A stretch of DNA of 10,282 nt from UBA2272 sp034368805. GTDB lineage: Bacteria > Actinomycetota > Coriobacteriia > Anaerosomatales > Anaerosomataceae. Below are positions 6,546 through 10,282 of this stretch, one piece after another. Under the pieces are notes generated by a model. It did not search any database. It was not told where the DNA came from and worked only from the letters and a program-made list of their open reading frames with translations. Positions within the stretch are counted from its first letter, which is position 1; every line of letters begins with the position of its first letter. The position numbers and the translations under genes are program-made. The stretch is from positions 1 through 10,282 of the forward strand of contig JAXMLJ010000125.1 of NCBI GenBank assembly GCA_034368805.1, written 5' to 3'.

Positions 6546-7615
6546 CTCTTGTCGAGCACCTGGCCGTCCTTGTGACGGCTCTCGTCGTCACCTGGGCTGC
6601 GACCCCGCTCGTGCGTCTCGTCGGACTCCGGTGGGGCATCGTCTCACACCCCGGCGGCCGTCACGTCCACCAGGGGGCCATCCCGCGGATCGGCGGCGTG
6701 GCGATGTTCGCCGGCTTCGCGGCCGCGGTGCTCGTCCGGCTGGCCGGCGAGCGCTTCTGGGGGTGGCAGGCCGCCCTCACCGAGCCGGGTGCTCCGGTGC
6801 TCGGGGTGCTCGGGGCCCTCGTGATCATGTTCGGGGTCGGCCTGGCCGACGACGTGCTCGACTTGCGGCCGCGCACCAAGTTCCTCGGCCAGATAGCTGC
6901 CTCGGTCGTGGCGTACGTGGCAGGCGCGAGCGTCGACTTCATCGGCGATCCGCTCGGCGGCGGGCTCGTGATGCTCGGGCTCCTCTCGATCCCGGTCACG
7001 CTGCTTTGGATGACCGGATTCGCCAACGTCATCAACCTGATCGACGGGCTCGACGGTCTCGCGGCCGGGGTCACCGCGATTGCGGGAGTGAGCCTTCTCG
7101 TGCTGGCCGTGCAGTCCAACCAGCCGCTCGCGGCCGTGCTTGCCGCCGGGATCGTGGGCGCGTGTCTCGGCTTCCTCAGGTTCAACTTCAACCCGGCGTC
7201 GATCTTCATGGGAGACTCCGGAGCGCTCTTCTTAGGTTTCGCGCTTGCGTGCATATCGCTCCTCGGCGTCATGAAGTCCGTCGCGGCCATCACGCTCGTG
7301 GTGCCGCTGCTCATCATCGGCGTGCCGGTCTTCGACACGTTCTCGGCCATCGTCAGACGGCGCCGGCATGGACGGCCCATCCAGGAGGCCGACAAGGGCC
7401 ACATCCACCATCGGCTGCTCGGCCGGGGTTTCAACCAGAAGCAGACGGTTCTCATCATCTACGTGTGGTCGATCGCGCTCGCCTTCGGCGGCTACGCGAT
7501 GCGCTGGGCGCCGACGGTGTACAAGGCCGCGACGTTCGTGGTCCTTGCCGGTCTATCCGGCCTCATGGCGTACTGGCTCGGCCTGTTCGAGGCGGCCCAC
7601 CACGAGGACGAATAG
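6542..7615 (+). CDS. wecA: Undecaprenyl-phosphate N-acetylhexosamine-1-phosphate transferase (WecA/TagO/MraY superfamily)
   Basis: This polytopic membrane enzyme would move a sugar-1-phosphate, probably GlcNAc-1-phosphate, from the UDP-sugar to undecaprenyl phosphate. That is the first lipid-linked step of teichoic acid, arabinogalactan-like or O-antigen-like envelope polymers. The 357-residue protein shows the conserved cytoplasmic motifs in order: Asp103-Asp104 in L-A-D-D-V-L-D-L-R, N-L-I-D-G-L-D-G with Asp168 and Asp171, M-G-D-S-G-A with Asp225, and the sugar-binding H-I-H-H at 287-290. The H-I-H-H motif favours WecA/TagO over MraY. About ten hydrophobic segments lie between the motifs. 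The GTG start at 6542 overlaps the deaminase stop (GTGA), indicating translational coupling. Among actinobacterial ATP synthase operons this transferase is often just upstream of atpI. The exact sugar cannot be read from sequence. Confidence 0.93.
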   Translation: MTLVEHLAVLVTALVVTWAATPLVRLVGLRWGIVSHPGGRHVHQGAIPRIGGVAMFAGFAAAVLVRLAGERFWGWQAALTEPGAPVLGVLGALVIMFGVGLADDVLDLRPRTKFLGQIAASVVAYVAGASVDFIGDPLGGGLVMLGLLSIPVTLLWMTGFANVINLIDGLDGLAAGVTAIAGVSLLVLAVQSNQPLAAVLAAGIVGACLGFLRFNFNPASIFMGDSGALFLGFALACISLLGVMKSVAAITLVVPLLIIGVPVFDTFSAIVRRRRHGRPIQEADKGHIHHRLLGRGFNQKQTVLIIYVWSIALAFGGYAMRWAPTVYKAATFVVLAGLSGLMAYWLGLFEAAHHEDE

Positions 7616-7665
7616 TCGCTCTGCAACCATTCCGAAACCTGGTTGTTGCCTATTGGTTGTTGTTG
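7616..7665 (+). repeat. Direct and inverted TGGTTG repeats between wecA and the ATP synthase operon
   Basis: TGGTTGTTG occurs at 7640-7648 and again at 7654-7662, a 14-nt period. The reverse complement of its core, CAACCA, is at 7624-7629 and can pair with either copy; with the nearer copy it makes a 6-bp stem with a 10-nt loop. The block is AT-rich compared with its surroundings and covers the -35 and spacer of the promoter below. It could be an operator, or a weak wecA transcript end. Both readings are inference. Confidence 0.5.
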
Positions 7666-7671
7666 TATAGT
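7643..7671 (+). promoter_or_regulatory. Sigma70-like promoter of the ATP synthase operon
   Basis: TTGTTG (-35, 7643-7648) and TATAGT (-10, 7666-7671) are separated by exactly 17 nt. The -10 matches the consensus at five of six bases, and the -35 matches its most important TTG. Transcription would begin near 7678, giving a leader of about 120 nt before the first GTG of the operon. It is the clearest promoter in the window and lies at the largest intergenic gap, at the change from envelope to ATP synthase genes. Confidence 0.7.
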
Positions 7672-7797
7672 GAGCACGCTTTCCGAGGCCACCCCCGGGG
7701 CCCGGAGTCCGATGCCGATGCACCCTGCGGCGCTGCCGCATACACTTCGAGCGTCCCTCCCCCTGGTGTTCGTGACCTCTCGACGCGTCAGGGACTC
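7672..7797 (+). promoter_or_regulatory. Untranslated leader of the ATP synthase operon with a small hairpin
   Basis: In the reading frame of the next gene there is no ATG, GTG or TTG between the promoter and 7798, so about 120 nt appears untranslated. It contains a perfect stem, TGCGGC (7726-7731) and GCCGCA (7735-7740), with a 3-nt GCT loop, and a GC-rich stretch at 7687-7705 that can also fold. I do not recognise a known riboswitch or ribosomal leader. Confidence 0.45.
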
Positions 7798-8136
7798 GTG
7801 CGAAGGGACCGCAAGATTTCGGCTGCAACTTCCCTGCTCGGCCACCCGCTGGTCGCCGCAACGCTCGGCTTGCTGCTGGGCGTCTTCCTGACGTTCGTCA
7901 GCCATCGCGCCGTCTCGTTCGTCACCCCTGAGGATCCGATGCGCGGCCTTGCCGTCGTGGCAGGTGCGATGGGCGCCCGCTTCCTCATCGCGCTCACGGC
8001 ACTCAGCGCCTACTTCCTCTTCGCCAGGGCAGGTCTGGAGTCCTTCGGGCTCGCGCTCGCCTTCTCGTTCGTTGCCGGCCTCATGTTCGAGGCTGTGAGA
8101 GTGTCCAGATCACACGCACCCCACATGTCCGCCTAG
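7798..8136 (+). CDS. atpI: Putative ATP synthase subunit I (AtpI-like small membrane protein)
   Basis: This is a 112-residue protein with a basic N-terminus (V-R-R-D-R-K) and hydrophobic segments at about residues 16-36, 49-77 and 80-98. That gives three, possibly four, membrane spans. Its size, its hydrophobic pattern and its place 16 nt before atpB match subunit I, an accessory protein linked to c-ring assembly and perhaps Mg2+ uptake. The sequence itself is poorly conserved in this family, so the call rests mainly on position. The GTG at 7798 is the first possible start after the promoter in this frame. Its AGGGA site is only 3 nt away, which is short, so a later start such as the TTG at 7870 is possible but would remove much of the first span. 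The frame stays open upstream through wecA, but that part is a shadow of wecA. Confidence 0.7.
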   Translation: MRRDRKISAATSLLGHPLVAATLGLLLGVFLTFVSHRAVSFVTPEDPMRGLAVVAGAMGARFLIALTALSAYFLFARAGLESFGLALAFSFVAGLMFEAVRVSRSHAPHMSA

Positions 8137-8152
8137 GAGGGAGACCGCAACC

Positions 8153-8962
8153 GTGTCTGCGCCTGTTGTCACCGCGGCCGGTGCCGCAGCAGAGGTGAGT
8201 CCGATGACCGAGAAGATCGGTCACCTTCTGCATGAGCTGTCGGTGCTGCCGTTCTCGGAGAGCGCCGCCTTCAGCCTGACGAACTACACCTTCTGGCTGC
8301 TCGTGGGAATCGCTCTCATGCTCGTGTTCTTCATCGTCGCGTCGCGCAAGGCCAGCCTCGTGCCGAGTGGGATCGGCAACCTCGCCGAGGCAGCGGTGGA
8401 CTTCGTCCGCAACGGCATCGTCGTCGACGTCATGGGTCCCGAGGGGAAGAAGTACTTCCCGTTCATCGGGACCATCTTCTTCTTCGTGTTGTTCAACAAC
8501 CTGCTCGGCAACATCCCGCCGGCGCTGCCGGGGACGGGCACGGTGGGCACCACGTTCACGTGGGCCATCATCGTGTTCATCGTCTACAACGGGATCGGCA
8601 TCAAGAAGGTCGGTCTCGGCCGCTACATCAAGAGCTTCATCCCGTCGGGCACGCCCGGCTGGCTCGCGCCGCTGATCTTCTTGCTGGAGATCATCTCGCA
8701 CCTGCTGCGGCCGTTCACGCTCGGCATCCGACTCTTCGCCAACATGTACGCCGGCCACATCATGCTCGGCGTGTTCGCGATCTTTGCCGCTCTGGCGATC
8801 GAGAACTTCACGCCCGTCGGCGCCATCGTCTTGCCACTGTCCTTCCTGATGCAGATCATCCTGCGTCTGTTCGAACTCGCGGTGGCCGTGCTGCAGGCGT
8901 ACATCTTCACGATCCTTACCGCCGTGTACATCAGCGGCGCGCTCCACGCGGGCGAGCACTAG
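8153..8962 (+). CDS. atpB: F-type ATP synthase subunit a
   Basis: Subunit a forms the two half-channels that carry ions to and from the rotating c-ring in the membrane. The 269-residue protein holds the hallmark helix L-G-I-R-L-F-A-N-M-Y-A-G-H, whose Arg193 is the essential arginine facing the c-subunit carboxylate. It also has the C-terminal L-Q-A-Y-I-F-T segment with Gln248, equivalent to the conserved channel Gln. The N-L-L-G-N-I-P segment and about six hydrophobic spans are typical. The GTG at 8153 lies 12 nt from an AGGAGG at 8135-8140, rather far. The ATG at 8204 is in frame and has GAGGTGAG in front; it would give 252 residues and removes only a non-conserved Ala-rich stretch. I keep the longer form without strong preference. 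Confidence 0.96.
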   Translation: MSAPVVTAAGAAAEVSPMTEKIGHLLHELSVLPFSESAAFSLTNYTFWLLVGIALMLVFFIVASRKASLVPSGIGNLAEAAVDFVRNGIVVDVMGPEGKKYFPFIGTIFFFVLFNNLLGNIPPALPGTGTVGTTFTWAIIVFIVYNGIGIKKVGLGRYIKSFIPSGTPGWLAPLIFLLEIISHLLRPFTLGIRLFANMYAGHIMLGVFAIFAALAIENFTPVGAIVLPLSFLMQIILRLFELAVAVLQAYIFTILTAVYISGALHAGEH

Positions 8963-9111
8963 GCGCTACCGCCGCCACACGCGGCGTTGATGGACCGTCG
9001 TAGCCGACGGCGCACGAAAAGACGGGCTCGAGCGTCGCCAAGGCGGCGTGAAACGATAGAAGACGTCGCCTGCCGGGTGGCCCGGCAGGTGGGAACTAGA
9101 AGGAGGAAGTT
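8963..9111 (+). promoter_or_regulatory. Hairpin-rich intercistronic leader before atpE
   Basis: This 149-nt gap is long for the middle of an ATP synthase operon. It contains three potential stems: CCGTCG (8995-9000) with CGACGG (9005-9010), an imperfect stem in the GTCGCCAAGGCGGC area near 9034-9050, and a perfect 9-bp stem CCTGCCGGG (9069-9077) with CCCGGCAGG (9081-9089) and a 3-nt loop. A strong AGGAGG site at 9101-9106 follows, 5 nt before the atpE ATG. No T-run follows the last stem, so it is not a simple terminator. It may raise atpE expression relative to atpB by protecting a processed 5' end or by exposing the ribosome site. Confidence 0.55.
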
Positions 9112-9324
9112 ATGTCAGCTCTGGGTGCTGCGCTTGCGTTCGGTCTCGGGGGCATCGGCGCCGCCATCGGTCTTGCTCTCGTGGGCGCCAAGACCATCGA
9201 GTCGATGGCGCGTCAGCCTGAAATGGCCGGCCGTCTGCAGACCACCATGTTCATCGCCCTCGGCATGATCGAAGCCATCGCGCTCCTCGGCTTCGTTCTC
9301 GCCTTCGTTCTGAACGCCGGCTAG
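9112..9324 (+). CDS. atpE: F-type ATP synthase subunit c (proteolipid)
   Basis: Subunit c is a hairpin of two membrane helices; many copies form the rotor ring. The 70-residue protein has a glycine-rich first helix (residues 3-26, with Gly at 5, 11, 13, 14, 16 and 20), the polar loop Ala33-Arg34-Gln35-Pro36 that contacts gamma and epsilon, and a second helix (45-67) with the ion-binding Glu54 in G-M-I-E-A-I-A. Aligned by the RQP loop, the positions that bind Na+ in Ilyobacter-type rings (Gln in helix 1, Ser after the Glu, and Tyr four residues later) are Leu21, Ala55 and Leu59 here. This suggests proton coupling. The AGGAGG ribosome site is the best spaced in the window, fitting high expression. 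It follows atpB after 149 nt and precedes atpF by 30 nt. Confidence 0.97.
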   Translation: MSALGAALAFGLGGIGAAIGLALVGAKTIESMARQPEMAGRLQTTMFIALGMIEAIALLGFVLAFVLNAG

Positions 9325-9354
9325 CGATCGCCTGAAAGCGGGAGGAGCGACAGC

Positions 9355-9855
9355 GTGGAACTCATCATCCCTACCACCGTCGAGATGGCGGTCAACGTTG
9401 TCGCGTTCATCGTTCTGTTCATCTTCATGGCTAAGTTCGCGTTCCCGCCGATAACGAAGATGCTGGACGAGCGCGCCAACAAGATCCGGGAATCGCTCGA
9501 GAAGGCCGAAGACACCCGTGTCGAGGCCGAGCGGCTGCTGGATGAGTACAAAGTACAGATGGCCGAGGCGCGTGCCGAGGCCACGCAGGTCATCGAGCAG
9601 GGCCGCAAGGTGGCCGAGTCGATGAAGGTCGAGATCCTCGCCAAGGCCAGGGAAGAGGCCGAGGCCGAGAAGACCAAGGCGATAGAGGCCATCAAGGCCG
9701 AGAAGTCGGCGGCCGTCGGCGAGATCCAGAAGCAGGTCGCGGACCTGTCCGTGGCCGTTGCCGGCAAGATCATCGGCTCGAGCCTCTCGCGCACCGATCA
9801 CGAGGCGCTCATCGACAAGTACCTCACGGAAGTGGGGAGCTTGCATGAGAACTAG
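9355..9855 (+). CDS. atpF: F-type ATP synthase subunit b
   Basis: Subunit b forms the dimeric peripheral stalk that holds the catalytic head against rotation. The 166-residue protein has one N-terminal membrane helix (about residues 9-29), then the family's F-P-P-I-T-K-M-L-D-E-R segment. A long charged coiled coil runs from about residue 35 to 135, rich in Ala, Glu, Lys and Arg (repeated A-E-A-x-x-x patterns). The C-terminal part (I-I-G-S-S-L-S-R-T-D-H-E-A-L-I-D) is the usual delta-binding end. The GTG start at 9355 is chosen because GGGAGGAG lies 7 nt upstream and it leaves a normal short periplasmic N-terminus. The stop codon lies inside atpH (11-nt overlap). Only one b-type gene is visible, so b is probably a homodimer unless a b' exists elsewhere. 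Confidence 0.96.
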   Translation: MELIIPTTVEMAVNVVAFIVLFIFMAKFAFPPITKMLDERANKIRESLEKAEDTRVEAERLLDEYKVQMAEARAEATQVIEQGRKVAESMKVEILAKAREEAEAEKTKAIEAIKAEKSAAVGEIQKQVADLSVAVAGKIIGSSLSRTDHEALIDKYLTEVGSLHEN

Positions 9856-10282
9856 CGAGACGATCGAGACCCTCGCCCGGGTCCTCTTCGAGCTCGCCAC
9901 CCTGAGCGACGCCGTCGATGCCGTGGACGCCGACCTCGCGTCGGTCGTCAGTGCGGTGCGCGGTCACGTCGACTTGCACCAGGCCCTCACGGACACGAGC
10001 CTGCCCGCCGAGAAGAAGCGCGACATCCTGCGCGACATCTTCGGCGAGTCCGTGGCGCCGGAGACGCTTGCGATCGTGACGCTCATGGTGGAGCGCGGCC
10101 TGACCGGTTCGCTGGGCGATCTCGCCCGCGTGTTCGGTGAGACCGCCGAGTCCGAGCGTGGCATCGTGGTCGCCGAGGTCACGACGGCCATCGAACTCGA
10201 CGACGCCCTCCGGGCGAAGCTCGTCAAGCAGATCTCCGACGCCATCGAGCGCCCCGTCACCCTGCGCGAGCGGGTCGACGAG
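9845..10282 (+). CDS. atpH: F-type ATP synthase subunit delta (OSCP), 3'-truncated by the window edge
   Basis: Delta joins the top of the F1 head to the b-subunit stalk. The frame starts with M-R-T-S-E-T-I-E at 9845, overlaps the end of atpF by 11 nt, and stays open for 146 codons to the window edge; the family is usually about 175-185 residues, so some 30-40 residues are missing. The visible part has the N-terminal helical bundle (about residues 3-95) and the start of the conserved C-terminal block: G-I-V-V-A-E-V-T-T-A-I-E-L-D-D, then L-x-x-K-L-V-K-Q-I, and R-P-V-T-L-R-E-R-V-D, which in the family is followed by the glycine-rich end. The overlap suggests translational coupling with atpF. The gene order c-b-delta predicts atpA just outside the window. 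Confidence 0.93.
   Translation, partial: MRTSETIETLARVLFELATLSDAVDAVDADLASVVSAVRGHVDLHQALTDTSLPAEKKRDILRDIFGESVAPETLAIVTLMVERGLTGSLGDLARVFGETAESERGIVVAEVTTAIELDDALRAKLVKQISDAIERPVTLRERVDE

Noticed and set aside
6532..7797. Long + strand frame continuous with the atpI candidate, which would give a 534-residue protein
   Set aside because: The part before about 7615 is an Arg/Pro/Gly-rich out-of-frame shadow of wecA. Only the portion after 7798 has a plausible membrane-protein composition.
8081..8959. 292-codon open frame on the - strand opposite atpB
   Set aside because: Extremely rich in Asp, Glu, His and Arg, the antisense image of a hydrophobic membrane protein; no domain recognised.
9069..9089. 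9-bp hairpin before atpE as a terminator
   Set aside because: It is followed by GTGGGAACTAG rather than a T-run, and atpE must be expressed with the rest of the operon.
8987..9111. Small + strand ORF in the atpB-atpE gap
   Set aside because: Very Arg-rich, no good ribosome site, and it runs out of frame into atpE; better explained by structured untranslated RNA.
1..10282. Mobile element, prophage, CRISPR, toxin-antitoxin or other accessory system
   Set aside because: All genes are recognised core functions in one direction, with even base composition and no repeats, integrase or transposase; only short intergenic structures remain unexplained.

Overview
The window is about 10.3 kb of GC-rich bacterial chromosome, densely packed with core housekeeping genes, all on the + strand. 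The gene order is DUF1385 protein, prfA, prmC, threonylcarbamoyl-AMP synthase, rpiB, glyA, upp, dCMP deaminase, WecA/TagO-type transferase, then a putative atpI followed by atpB, atpE, atpF and atpH. This resembles the prfA-prmC-ywlC-ywlF-glyA-upp-atp neighbourhood of Bacillota such as Bacillus. Here, however, the codons strongly favour G or C at the third position, GTG starts are frequent (prmC, wecA, the atpI candidate, atpB, atpF), and dCMP deaminase and wecA sit between upp and atp. My best guess is a high-GC Gram-positive lineage, probably a deep-branching Actinomycetota (Coriobacteriia-like). This is inferred from gene order and base composition only.

Layout. Bases 1-949 hold the 3' part of a DUF1385 membrane protein. 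A likely extended -10 promoter (TGCTACGCT) precedes prfA. prfA, prmC and the threonylcarbamoyl-AMP synthase are fused end to end (0 nt gap, then a 4-nt ATGA overlap). An 80-nt gap holds a TACAAT -10 element and a very stable hairpin before rpiB. rpiB, glyA, upp, the dCMP deaminase and wecA then follow with gaps of 14, 18 and 19 nt and a 4-nt GTGA overlap. The 182-nt gap after wecA is the only clearly AT-rich stretch and carries the best sigma70-like promoter of the window (TTGTTG-17 nt-TATAGT) with a repeated TGGTTGTTG element. The F-type ATP synthase operon starts there (I, a, c, b, delta) and runs off the right edge. A 149-nt, hairpin-rich leader precedes atpE, the subunit needed in most copies.

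Functionally, the left part serves translation: RF1, the enzyme that methylates its GGQ glutamine, and the first enzyme of tRNA t6A synthesis. The middle part serves sugar-phosphate, one-carbon and pyrimidine supply. GlyA makes methylene-tetrahydrofolate and the dCMP deaminase makes dUMP, the two substrates of thymidylate synthase, while Upp salvages uracil. WecA starts envelope polymer synthesis on undecaprenyl phosphate. The right part encodes the Fo sector of ATP synthase, and the c-subunit residues look proton-type rather than sodium-type.

I found no mobile element, CRISPR array, RNA gene or defence system, and no convincing undescribed system. The points worth a second look are the regulatory intergenic regions and the DUF1385 protein of unknown function.
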